A DNA stretch of 64,000 nt from Vibrio gazogenes (GTDB lineage Bacteria; Pseudomonadota; Gammaproteobacteria; Enterobacterales; Vibrionaceae), in NCBI RefSeq assembly GCF_002196515.1, contig NZ_CP018835.1:620001-684000 (forward strand), read 5' to 3'. Below the pieces are notes generated by a model that was not told the DNA's origin, ran no database searches, and saw only the letters and a list, made by a program, of their open reading frames with translations. The position numbers and the translations under genes were made by a program. Below, in pieces: positions 29,660 to 37,961 of the stretch (the stretch's first letter is position 1; each line of letters opens with the position of its first letter).

Positions 29660-31099
29660 ATGGACTATCCAGTCATCGCGAAACAGCTACTAGAGCATCT
29701 GGGTGGCAAACAAAACATCCAAGCATTAGCACACTGTGCAACTCGTCTAAGATTAGCACTCAAAGACGAATCTGTGATTAATGAAGATGCCATTAATGAG
29801 ATCGAAGGCGTCAAAGGTCAATTTAAAGTCGCAGGGCAATACCAAATCATTTTTGGTTCCGGGATTGTCAATCAAGTATATGCCGCTATGTCAGAAGCCA
29901 CTGGAATGGCGGAGATGTCAACCAATGATGTCGCACAAGCTGGTGCCCAAAAACAGAATATTGTCCAGCGTGCCGTCAAAGGGCTGTCTGATATTTTTGT
30001 CCCTATTATTCCTGCGATTGTTGCCGGTGGTTTATTGATGGGGATATTTAATGTCCTCACCGCCAAGGGGCTATTCATTGATGGTCAGTCGTTGATTGAC
30101 GCCAATCCGGGACTGGCTGACCTTGCCAGCATGATCAATACTTTCGCCAATGCGCCATTTGTTTATTTACCCATCTTACTGGCATTTTCCGCCACCAAAA
30201 AATTCGGTGGTAACCCATTCCTTGGTGCCGCACTCGGGATGTTGATGGTTCACCCGGATTTACTCAATGGTTGGGGATTTGGTAGTGCCTCGGTCCACGG
30301 GACAATCCCAACATGGAATATTTTAGGCTTCGAGATTCAGAAAGTCGGCTATCAAGGCTCGGTCCTTCCGGTTCTTGTTTGTGCATTCATTCTGGCGAAG
30401 ATTGAAAACAGCCTGCGGAGAGTCATCCCTTCCGTTCTGGATAATCTGCTCACACCACTACTGGCACTGTTCGTCACAGGCTTTCTTACTTTCACCGTGG
30501 TCGGCCCGTTCACACGAGATTTAGGTTTCCTATTAGGTGACGGTTTGAACTGGTTGTATGAATCAGCTGGTTTCATCGGCGGGGCTATTTTTGGCTTTAT
30601 TTATGCGCCTTTCGTGATTACCGGTATGCATCACAGTTTCATTGCGATTGAAACGCAACTTTTGGCTGATGTCGCAGTCACAGGTGGTACATTTATCTTC
30701 CCAATCGCAGCAATGTCCAATGTTGCTCAAGGCGCTGCATCTCTCGCTGTCGGGATGATGACACGGGATCAAAAGCTGAAAGGGATTGCAATTCCATCAG
30801 GGGTTACAGCACTACTCGGTATTACAGAACCTGCAATGTTCGGGGTCAACTTAAAAATGCGCTATCCTTTCATCGCTGCAATCACCGGTTCGGCGATCGC
30901 CAGTGCTTTCATTACCTTTTTCCATGTAAAAGCACATGCATTGGGAGCCGCAGGCCTACCAGGAATTATTTCCATCAATCCGGCCAAACTCAGCTATTAT
31001 ATAATTGGTATGGCAATTTCGTTTATCACTGCATTCGGATTAACTTATGCTCTGGGTGTGAGAAACAAAGCAAAACAGCAGACGAAAGCTGCGGCTTAG
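29660..31099 (+). CDS. scrA: PTS sucrose transporter subunit IIBC
   Basis: The 479-residue membrane permease imports sucrose and phosphorylates it to sucrose-6-phosphate. EIIB occupies about residues 1-85, with the phosphorylated Cys26 in HCATRLRLAL. EIIC (about 107-465) has around ten hydrophobic helices and the GITEPAMFGVNLKMRYPF motif used for substrate binding. No EIIA domain is present, so it must borrow EIIA-Glc (Crr), as other sucrose permeases do. The start ATG follows CGGAGTAAGTT. It has its own operator and terminator. Confidence 0.95.
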   Translation: MDYPVIAKQLLEHLGGKQNIQALAHCATRLRLALKDESVINEDAINEIEGVKGQFKVAGQYQIIFGSGIVNQVYAAMSEATGMAEMSTNDVAQAGAQKQNIVQRAVKGLSDIFVPIIPAIVAGGLLMGIFNVLTAKGLFIDGQSLIDANPGLADLASMINTFANAPFVYLPILLAFSATKKFGGNPFLGAALGMLMVHPDLLNGWGFGSASVHGTIPTWNILGFEIQKVGYQGSVLPVLVCAFILAKIENSLRRVIPSVLDNLLTPLLALFVTGFLTFTVVGPFTRDLGFLLGDGLNWLYESAGFIGGAIFGFIYAPFVITGMHHSFIAIETQLLADVAVTGGTFIFPIAAMSNVAQGAASLAVGMMTRDQKLKGIAIPSGVTALLGITEPAMFGVNLKMRYPFIAAITGSAIASAFITFFHVKAHALGAAGLPGIISINPAKLSYYIIGMAISFITAFGLTYALGVRNKAKQQTKAAA

Positions 31100-31121
31100 T
31101 CAACTCTCACCGCTTCCCCCA

Positions 31122-31145
31122 AGCCCATCATCGATGGGCTTTTTT
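31122..31145 (+). terminator. Terminator of scrA
   Basis: AGCCCATC-ATC-GATGGGCT is an 8-bp stem with a 3-nt loop, followed by TTTTTT. It also lies between convergent genes. Confidence 0.9.
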
Positions 31146-31153
31146 ACATCGCT

Positions 31154-32440
31154 TCATGACTGAGGTGTCTCATTGTCTACCTCAACAGTCGTAAAACTGA
31201 TATAGACATCTCTCCCGGTTGCCAGCTCTTCAACATGATAAGGCCATCGATAATGTTCGATAATACAACTGGTCAAATGCAGTCCCAGACCAAATCCAAG
31301 ACTCTCATCCGTTTCGCCAATGCCACTATAGTTTCTAATTTTGACCGTCTGACCTAACTGAATAATTTCGACCTGGCCATGATAAGTATGCTGAAAAGCA
31401 TTCCTGATTAAATTTCCCAATACAATTCTGACCATACCCAAAGGTAATTGGTAACTGGCTGGGTCAGTTTCGATGGTAATATCAATCTCTTTATCACGCA
31501 CCAGGTAATTCAGCTCATCGCAAATCTGATGGACTAATTTTTCCAGATCCACACGCTCTGCCGATAGATTGTCAAACTTGCCACGATTCAGCCAAAGCAA
31601 CGTTTCACAGAGTTCTGTCATCGTCATTCCCGCCCGGAGAATCCGATCCAGCACTTGCTGCTGCTTTTCTTCCGTCCCCTCTTTTTGCAGGAGACGTTTC
31701 ATCAACTGACTATTACTTCGAACCACCGAGATAGGTGTTCTCAATTCATGGCTGGCATGCGACAAAAATTGTTTCTCTCGATTCAGCGTTGTTTGTACTG
31801 ATTGCAAACTTGAATGGATAATTTCAGCCAGATTATTTAACTCGTTATAGTAAAAATCAGGCGCTGCACGATTGAGATTACCGGAAGATAATGCTTTCGC
31901 CCAGTCGATAAGACGCTCAACCGGAATGGCAATCCGATGCAATAGAACCACCATAATCAATGCAAAAAGGGTAATCGCAATAATGGCGTAAATCAGAATG
32001 CGCAGATAATAATTTGTATCCGCATTATTTTGCTGAAGATGAGAGAGAATATCGGTAAATACCCAAGAGATATAGAAAGTCCCTTGTGGTGCATTATCAT
32101 AACGCAACACAAAAGCCGCTGCGGTCGGAATATCAAACCAGTTATCCCGCTTGATATATTTGCCAAAAGCCTGATGAGCCTGCAATTTCGGGATATGTTC
32201 CCTCACCAGTGCAGGCGTATCTTCCCAGTGTTGATAAACAGCAAACCCTTGTAGTTGATTCGGGTGCACCTTTGAATGTGCAATTTCCCGTGCCATTTGG
32301 GTCATCGCATAACGAATACTTACGTCAGACCCCTGAATAAAGAAACTGGCAGCTAAGGTCGAAAAAACAAGTACCACCAATGCACCGACTGAAATCACGG
32401 CAAATAGAAAATAGATTTTCAGACTACGACGAATTCGCAT
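31154..32440 (-). CDS. Two-component sensor histidine kinase
   Basis: The 428-residue inner-membrane kinase has TM1 at about 11-34, a periplasmic domain of about 110 residues, TM2 at about 147-169, a HAMP-like linker, HisKA with His231 in SHASHELRTPISVV, and HATPase. The N box is NLIRNAFQHT and G2 is GFGLGL, but the G1 box is altered: RNYSGIGE stands where DxGxG is usual. Kinases with N-S/Y-G at this point are known, so activity is still likely. The longer frame reaches 32473, but ATG 32440 sits 1 bp after the regulator stop with GGTGGAAG upstream. It is cotranscribed with the regulator gene. Confidence 0.85.
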   Translation of the reverse strand: MRIRRSLKIYFLFAVISVGALVVLVFSTLAASFFIQGSDVSIRYAMTQMAREIAHSKVHPNQLQGFAVYQHWEDTPALVREHIPKLQAHQAFGKYIKRDNWFDIPTAAAFVLRYDNAPQGTFYISWVFTDILSHLQQNNADTNYYLRILIYAIIAITLFALIMVVLLHRIAIPVERLIDWAKALSSGNLNRAAPDFYYNELNNLAEIIHSSLQSVQTTLNREKQFLSHASHELRTPISVVRSNSQLMKRLLQKEGTEEKQQQVLDRILRAGMTMTELCETLLWLNRGKFDNLSAERVDLEKLVHQICDELNYLVRDKEIDITIETDPASYQLPLGMVRIVLGNLIRNAFQHTYHGQVEIIQLGQTVKIRNYSGIGETDESLGFGLGLHLTSCIIEHYRWPYHVEELATGRDVYISFTTVEVDNETPQS

Positions 32441-32441
32441 G

Positions 32442-33116
32442 TCAATCTTCCACCGGTTTGATAGCAAATCCAAAACTGGGAACCGTGTGGATCAGCGGTT
32501 TGAAACCCGCTTTATTGACCTGTTTGCGGAGGTTGAATATATGAACTTTCAAGCTATTGCTATCGGGTTGTTCACTGCCCCAAACCGTCTGGATGAGTTT
32601 TTCCCGGGAAACCGTCGAGGGTGATTCACGCATCAGAATTTCCAGAATTTTGGTTGCTATCGGAGAAAGCTTCAGCAATTCACCGGACCGGCGAACTTCT
32701 TTGACAGCCAAATCTAACTCAAGATCTTCGACAACCAATTTGGAAACCTGACCGCTCTTTCTTTTCGATAAAACTTTCACCCGAGCAATCAACTCCTCCA
32801 TTTCAAACGGCTTCACCAGATAGTCATCTGCACCCTTTGAAAAACCTCGTAGTTTATCGTCAAGCGTATCCTTCGCGGTCAACATCAGAATCGGGACTTG
32901 AATGCCTTGAGAACGTACTCGCTCACAAACAATCAAACCCTCTATTTTAGGTAGGTTTAAATCCAGCACTATCACATCATATGTATGGCTGGTGATGAGA
33001 TTGTAGCCAATCTGCCCATCGGCTGCATAATCCGCTTCAATATCTTCAAGCGCCATGTAATCGATGATAGCTGTTGCCAAATCTAAATCATCTTCGACAA
33101 GTAATACTTTCAGCAT
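32442..33116 (-). CDS. OmpR/PhoB-family response regulator
   Basis: The 224-residue regulator has a receiver (acidic VEDD at 8-10, phosphoacceptor Asp52 in VIVLDLNLPKIEG, and Lys in DDYLVKPF) and a winged-helix DNA-binding domain with SREKLIQTVWGSEQPDSNSLKVHI in pieces typical of PhoP/QseB relatives. It is first in an operon with the kinase gene (1-bp gap). A direct repeat resembling a PhoP box lies upstream at 33230-33246, which suggests autoregulation. I cannot name the ortholog. Confidence 0.88.
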   Translation of the reverse strand: MLKVLLVEDDLDLATAIIDYMALEDIEADYAADGQIGYNLITSHTYDVIVLDLNLPKIEGLIVCERVRSQGIQVPILMLTAKDTLDDKLRGFSKGADDYLVKPFEMEELIARVKVLSKRKSGQVSKLVVEDLELDLAVKEVRRSGELLKLSPIATKILEILMRESPSTVSREKLIQTVWGSEQPDSNSLKVHIFNLRKQVNKAGFKPLIHTVPSFGFAIKPVED

Positions 33117-33229
33117 CTGAAATTCTGCTCACCCTCTTGCCCGCAAATTTTTACCTGACTGTCATATCATCATAATAGGCATCTTCAGGTTACATGTGTC
33201 AATATCCACACGCAATGTAATAAAATTTT

Positions 33230-33246
33230 GGTTAAGAGTCGGTTAA
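33230..33246. promoter_or_regulatory. PhoP-box-like direct repeat
   Basis: GGTTAA-N5-GGTTAA is a direct repeat with the spacing of the PhoP box (GTTTA-N5-GTTTA type). It lies 114-130 bp upstream of the response regulator start and just past the end of the ABC ATPase gene. An OmpR-family dimer could bind it. Confidence 0.5.
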
Positions 33247-33266
33247 CTTTATCAAGAAGCTGAACA

Positions 33267-34055
33267 TTATGCTGCTGCGCGATTGATACGCCCTGAACGC
33301 AATGTGCGGACAAAAGGAATGCCCTGCTGATCATGAGTCACTTCAGCCTCTACCCCATACACATCACGAATTAACGCTGGGGTGAGGACCGCTTGTGGAC
33401 TTCCTTGCGCAACAACCTTGCCTTGTTTCAGCACTAATAAATGATCGGCATACTGTGCGGCAAGATTCAAATCATGTAGTACCATCAGACTCACCCAGCC
33501 CTGACTTTCCGTCCGTTCGACCAGATGGTCCAACAAGACATGTTGGAAATGAAGGTCCAGAGCACTTACGGGTTCATCCAGCATTAGAATCTCAGGACGA
33601 CGCATCAATGCTTGTGCAAATAAAATCATCTGGCACTGCCCGCCACTCAAGGTCCGGACATCCCGATTCGCCAGATGTAATAATCCAATCTGTTTTAATG
33701 CCGTCAGCGCGTCTTCCAACATTTGATCATCGACCCGCAGACTCAATGCATCCAATTGCCCTAGTAAGACAACTTCAATCACCGTCAGGCTAACATCGAG
33801 GCGAATATCCTGAGGCATATAACCAAACTGCTGACGCCAGTCTGAAATTTTATTGTGCTGAAGAACTTGGTCGCCAAAAACAATCTCTCCGGATTGGGGA
33901 CGAAGATCGCCAAATAGCGTTTTCAGCAATGTGCTCTTCCCCGTACCATTCGGGCCGATAATGACGCTCACTTTACCGGGCTGAAGGCTAAAAGCCATTT
34001 GATCAGCCAAGGTTAACCCATCAATATTTAAATTTAAGTCAGTCACATGAAGCAT
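33267..34055 (-). CDS. FecE/FepC-type ABC transporter ATP-binding protein
   Basis: The 262-residue ATPase is of the iron-siderophore/vitamin B12 importer class. It has Walker A GPNGTGKST (34-42), signature LSGGQCQ (the last residues vary), Walker B ILMLDEPVSALD and the H-loop VLHDLNLAAQYADHLLVL. It follows the permease gene by only 2 bp, so the two are coupled. No binding protein or TonB receptor gene is next to them. Confidence 0.9.
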   Translation of the reverse strand: MLHVTDLNLNIDGLTLADQMAFSLQPGKVSVIIGPNGTGKSTLLKTLFGDLRPQSGEIVFGDQVLQHNKISDWRQQFGYMPQDIRLDVSLTVIEVVLLGQLDALSLRVDDQMLEDALTALKQIGLLHLANRDVRTLSGGQCQMILFAQALMRRPEILMLDEPVSALDLHFQHVLLDHLVERTESQGWVSLMVLHDLNLAAQYADHLLVLKQGKVVAQGSPQAVLTPALIRDVYGVEAEVTHDQQGIPFVRTLRSGRINRAAA

Positions 34056-34057
34056 TA

Positions 34058-35110
34058 CTAACGCCTTTTACCAATAATGAGCCAGAAGAAAAACGGAACG
34101 CCGATAATTGCGGTAACAATCCCAATCGGAAATAGTGCGCCGGGAACAATCACTTTAGAAAGAACGGATGCACTGGACAGCAAAAAAGCACCGATCAGAA
34201 AAGATAATGGCAGGAAAAATCGTTGGTCTTCCCCAACCAGCATCCGTGCAATATTCGGTGCGACAATCCCGACAAAACCGATAATGCCAACAAAACTGGT
34301 TGCCGTAGCGGTCATGACCGCAACAATAAACAGCGTTTTCAAACGTAGACTCGCAACATGAACACCGAGACTTTTAGCCCGCTCTTCTCCGAGTCGCAGC
34401 GCGGTTAGTTTCCAAGAGTCTTTCAATAACATGAATAAACAGATAATTGTCACAACCGCAGTAATGATCAGATTTGTCCAAGTCGCTTTCGACAGGCTAC
34501 CAAATAGCCAAAATAGGATTTGCTGGCTTAATTCCGGAGAAGAAACAAACTGAACCAGTGACAACAGTGATTGGAACAGGAACAGTAAGGCAATCCCGGC
34601 CAGAATCAACTGCCCGGAGGTAATATGACGCATCGTTGCCAAGGCAAACAGAAAACAGGCGGAGAGCATACAGCAGAAAAAAGCACCCAACGGTACGGCA
34701 ACGTATGATTCAAGCCCCAGAGAGTCCATATACAGCATCAACGCTGCACCAAACCCTGCCGCAGCAGCCATTCCCAATGTATAAGGACTCGCCATGGAAT
34801 TATTCAGCAAGGTTTGCATTTCTGCACCGCCAATGCCAAGCGAGCCCCCCACAATCACGGCCATGAGAGCAATAGGTAGCCTGAGGTTGGTTACGATAAC
34901 TTGCGTCATCGGATCCACTGAGACAGGAAAACCCAACCACTGTAACAAGGCGTTGCCAACCCGAGAGACGTCAAGCATCGACGGTCCCGTGGCGACATCG
35001 AGAATAAACGAAACAACGAGAACCGCCAAAATCGTACCAATGACTGTCCAACGTTTTTTTTCGTTGGCTCTCTGTTTCGCAACTGCTTCAAGCATTAAAT
35101 CGGCTTGCAT
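34058..35110 (-). CDS. FecCD-family ABC transporter permease
   Basis: The 350-residue membrane protein has about ten helices. Typical FecCD segments are LRLPIALMAVIVGGSLGIGGAEMQTLLNN, FVGIIGFVGIVAPNIARMLVG and a C-terminal IGVPFFFWLI. It should form the channel for a ferric siderophore, haem or cobalamin; sequence alone does not say which. The start ATG has CGGAG 8 bp upstream. A Fur-like site lies at 35301-35315. The substrate-binding protein must be encoded elsewhere. Confidence 0.9.
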   Translation of the reverse strand: MQADLMLEAVAKQRANEKKRWTVIGTILAVLVVSFILDVATGPSMLDVSRVGNALLQWLGFPVSVDPMTQVIVTNLRLPIALMAVIVGGSLGIGGAEMQTLLNNSMASPYTLGMAAAAGFGAALMLYMDSLGLESYVAVPLGAFFCCMLSACFLFALATMRHITSGQLILAGIALLFLFQSLLSLVQFVSSPELSQQILFWLFGSLSKATWTNLIITAVVTIICLFMLLKDSWKLTALRLGEERAKSLGVHVASLRLKTLFIVAVMTATATSFVGIIGFVGIVAPNIARMLVGEDQRFFLPLSFLIGAFLLSSASVLSKVIVPGALFPIGIVTAIIGVPFFFWLIIGKRR

Positions 35111-35446
35111 GTTTTAACTCCGGTGACAATATGGCCCGAGCAGACCATAACTTCTATCATCAATGAGTAATACGGATAGCACAGTCTCCTCCACTATCGT
35201 CATACGTTCCCCATTAACCTGATCAGAATCTCGAATCACTGATGATACTCGGCTTAAACTAAAAAAATCAGAAAGAAGCTGCATTATATCTAAACAAATA
35301 TGAGAGTCATTCTTATTTTCAAAATAATGTTATATCTGTCAGCTCAAGTTGGTTGATGTCGCATCGATTCAATGTATAGAATGACTCTCGCTCAAACGGC
35401 AAAACGAGCACAGCCCTCACAGCACAATTTAAAAGGACACACCGCT
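35111..35446. other. Divergent region between the FecCD operon and thiD
   Basis: These 336 bp carry promoters for both sides. They contain a candidate Fur site and an exact inverted pair of 12-mers 64 bp apart. There is no coding frame of note. A CCTGATCAG string here (35218-35226) resembles part of a TPP riboswitch, but the rest of that RNA is missing. Confidence 0.45.
35301..35315 (-). promoter_or_regulatory. Candidate Fur box for the FecCD operon
   Basis: TGAGAGT-C-ATTCTTA fits the 7-1-7 Fur pattern (TGATAAT-N-ATTATCA) at 10 of 14 positions and lies 190 bp upstream of an iron-type permease gene. Its core GAGAGTCATTCT recurs inverted at 35378-35389 near thiD. Promoter position is unknown. 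Confidence 0.4.
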
Positions 35447-36367
35447 ATGACTCCGTCTTCCCCATCATCGATTCCGGTTGTGCTGACCATTGCAGGTAGT
35501 GATAGCAGCGGTGGCGCTGGGGTTCAAGCCGATATTAAAACTATCGCCGCAACAGGTTGTTACGCCTGCTCAGTAATGACCGCCTCCACAGCCCAAAATA
35601 CCCAAGGCGTATTTGATGTACTACCGCTTCCCGTCAGTCATGTGATGCAGCAACTTGATGCGGTGTTTTCAGACTTAAATATTGTAGCCGTCAAGATTGG
35701 GATGCTTGCCAATGCAGAGATTGTCGAAGCGGTTGCCAATAAACTTCAGGCCGTTCGTCCCCGCCATCTGGTGATTGACCCAGTGCTGTTATCAACCAGT
35801 GGACGAATGTTACTGAGTCAAGATGCCTTACAACCATTACAAGACAGGCTGCTGCCAATGGCAGATTTAGTCACACCAAATCTGCCGGAAGCAGCAGTAC
35901 TACTAGGTTATCCGACCGGAGATACAGAAGATGAGTCCATTCAGCGCCCAACAGAGATGATCGCAGATTTACAGCGCCTCGGTTTACCGGCCATTTTACT
36001 CAAAGGGGGTCATGCCGATGACCCGCATTACAGCCAAGACTGGCTTATCACAGCATCAACGACAACGATGTTCAGTGCCCCCCGAATTGATGAATCAAAT
36101 ACGCATGGTACAGGCTGTACACTCTCTTCAGCCATTGCCGCTTATTTAGCTCGTGGTCATTCACTCTCTTCAGCCGTCGAAGCAGCGAAAACCTATATTT
36201 CCGGTGCGATTCGTCATGCAAGTCAATTGGATGTAGGCCGGGGGAAAGGCCCGTTACATCATTTCTATCAACAGACTGTTGAGCAACAAACCATCGGTCA
36301 ATCATCGCTTATCAGCCCGTCCATCAAACTCACAGACGTATCCGACATTACCCAATATAAACCGTAA
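35447..36367 (+). CDS. thiD: Hydroxymethylpyrimidine/phosphomethylpyrimidine kinase
   Basis: The 306-residue ribokinase-fold enzyme phosphorylates HMP and HMP-phosphate in thiamine synthesis. It has TIAGSDSSGGAGVQADIKT at the N-terminus, VIDPVLLSTSGRMLL, PNLPEAAVLLG, LLKGGHA and the catalytic NTHGTGCTLSSAIAA. The C-terminus runs about 40 residues beyond the usual end. The frame begins at 35372, but ATG 35447 has AAAGGA upstream and starts the domain. No TPP riboswitch is seen, which is unusual for an isolated thiamine gene but not rare for a salvage thiD. Its 3' end overlaps the HD-GYP regulator gene by 20 bp. Confidence 0.9.
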   Translation: MTPSSPSSIPVVLTIAGSDSSGGAGVQADIKTIAATGCYACSVMTASTAQNTQGVFDVLPLPVSHVMQQLDAVFSDLNIVAVKIGMLANAEIVEAVANKLQAVRPRHLVIDPVLLSTSGRMLLSQDALQPLQDRLLPMADLVTPNLPEAAVLLGYPTGDTEDESIQRPTEMIADLQRLGLPAILLKGGHADDPHYSQDWLITASTTTMFSAPRIDESNTHGTGCTLSSAIAAYLARGHSLSSAVEAAKTYISGAIRHASQLDVGRGKGPLHHFYQQTVEQQTIGQSSLISPSIKLTDVSDITQYKP

Positions 36368-37691
36368 TCGGCATATTGGTCTGTTTCTCGATTGACTTCA
36401 GCCGAGACAATAATGCCGCGCTGATGGCGTTTCCGGCGGTGAGCATCAGATTGCCATTGGGAAGATAGAGATCGCGCTTGATCACCATCCCCGGTTTGAT
36501 TTCACTCAACCCAATGCAGAGTTCAACTCCTTCTTCAACTCGGCTAGGTTGTTTCAGCATCTCAAGATACACCTCAACCACCTGAGGATCATACAATTCA
36601 CCGGCCTGTTGCTTCAGATATCCTTGCGCACTTTTGGTGGTCATTCTCTTCGGGTTATAAGGTGAAGCGACATAGAAATCGTAGTCTTTCACCACTTTAA
36701 TGATTCTGGCACCAATGGGGATTTCCGGTCCTCGCAGATGATCAGGCCGTCCTAACCCATTATAGAGTTCATCCTGATGACGAATCATTTCAACCAATGG
36801 CTCAAAACGTTTAATCCGTTCGACAATTGTTGCCCCGACAACCGCATTTGCATTCGGTGAAATCGGCACCTGACTTTCCGGATCGACTTTAGTCATTTCA
36901 ATTTCAGAGTCCCGCGCACCGATCAAGCCAATCTGGTGCATGAGACCACATAAATAGATATGGCCGATATCAGCCTCTGGTAATTTCAGACGTTGCGCGA
37001 CAGACTTGGCCTGATTGGCAATTCGCTCCGCGTGATCTGCGGGGAATCCTGTTCGATGCTGAATAATCGCGGTGACCATGCCCAAAATATCTCTGAACGT
37101 TTTATTACGACTCTTCAGCAACATTTCTAGCCGAGTATTGGACGCGCTTAATGCCTGAGTTCTTTCCTGGACTTGTAATTCAAGTTGATGATTAAAATCG
37201 GATAATTTTTGGTTGGAGGTTTCAAGTGCCTGATTCATCGTTTCAAGCTGTTGATTACGTTCTTCGAGTTCTTCCGACAAGCGTTCTTTTTCTTTGGTTA
37301 AACGAAAAAACTCAGCGGATTTGGCAATGATCAGTTTTAAATTTTCATTGTCCCAAGGTTTACTGATGTAGGTATGAATGCCACCGGCATTCACCGCTCT
37401 CACAGTAGACTGTATATCACTGTACCCCGTCAGAAGAATCCGGATCGCATCCGGTGCAATTTCTTTCGCCTGAGATAAAAACTCCGCACCATCCATCTCT
37501 GGCATCCGCATATCGGAAATAATGATTGAGACTTCATTCTCTTGCAAATGCGCTAATGCTTCGCGACCATCATTAAAACTCACGACATCATAATCGAGAC
37601 GAAGCACCCGATTAAGCGCTTTCAGAATATCATTTTCATCATCTAATAAGAGCAGTGTCAGTCGATCCGACTCTGTAACATGACTTTCCAT
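36348..37691 (-). CDS. Response regulator with degenerate HD-GYP domain
   Basis: The 447-residue soluble protein has a receiver (Asp60 in IIISDMRMPEMDG, Lys-Pro-Trp in ISKPWDNEN), a coiled coil (about 130-195) and an HD-GYP-like domain (about 197-380). The catalytic residues are lost: the HD pair reads HQ (MHQIGLIG, 252-253), and the HHExxDGxGYP signature reads RHQDELYNGLGRP (304-316). It is therefore unlikely to hydrolyse c-di-GMP and may bind a partner, as Shewanella HnoD, a degenerate HD-GYP regulator, does. Start ATG 37691 has AGGAGCG 8 bp upstream; the longer frame to 37766 lacks this. It is the last gene of the signalling operon. Confidence 0.85.
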   Translation of the reverse strand: MESHVTESDRLTLLLLDDENDILKALNRVLRLDYDVVSFNDGREALAHLQENEVSIIISDMRMPEMDGAEFLSQAKEIAPDAIRILLTGYSDIQSTVRAVNAGGIHTYISKPWDNENLKLIIAKSAEFFRLTKEKERLSEELEERNQQLETMNQALETSNQKLSDFNHQLELQVQERTQALSASNTRLEMLLKSRNKTFRDILGMVTAIIQHRTGFPADHAERIANQAKSVAQRLKLPEADIGHIYLCGLMHQIGLIGARDSEIEMTKVDPESQVPISPNANAVVGATIVERIKRFEPLVEMIRHQDELYNGLGRPDHLRGPEIPIGARIIKVVKDYDFYVASPYNPKRMTTKSAQGYLKQQAGELYDPQVVEVYLEMLKQPSRVEEGVELCIGLSEIKPGMVIKRDLYLPNGNLMLTAGNAISAALLSRLKSIEKQTNMPITVYIG

Positions 37692-37961
37692 GATGATCGC
37701 TCCTGCTTCTGTTCGCTTATCAGAACAATATGGGTTTGTTCTATAGGCTCGGACTATCAACCCCAAATCACCACCGAGAGGACTTTCTCTGTAAGTAATT
37801 CAATTATATTATACTTTTCAAGGCTTGGTGAAAAATGTACCGGAAGCGGCTACACCAATGTTGAACTGGACTCCAAAATGGGGCCTGAACTTCCTAGGGC
37901 AAATTTTACAACCGAACGCTTATCATCAAGTCCACGAATGCGCATCAGCGTACATGTCAGC

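Noticed and set aside
35200..35260. Possible TPP riboswitch before thiD
   Set aside because: A CCTGATCAG string resembles one arm of the THI element, but the CTGAGA arm and the remaining conserved loops are absent, and the string lies more than 200 bp from the start codon.
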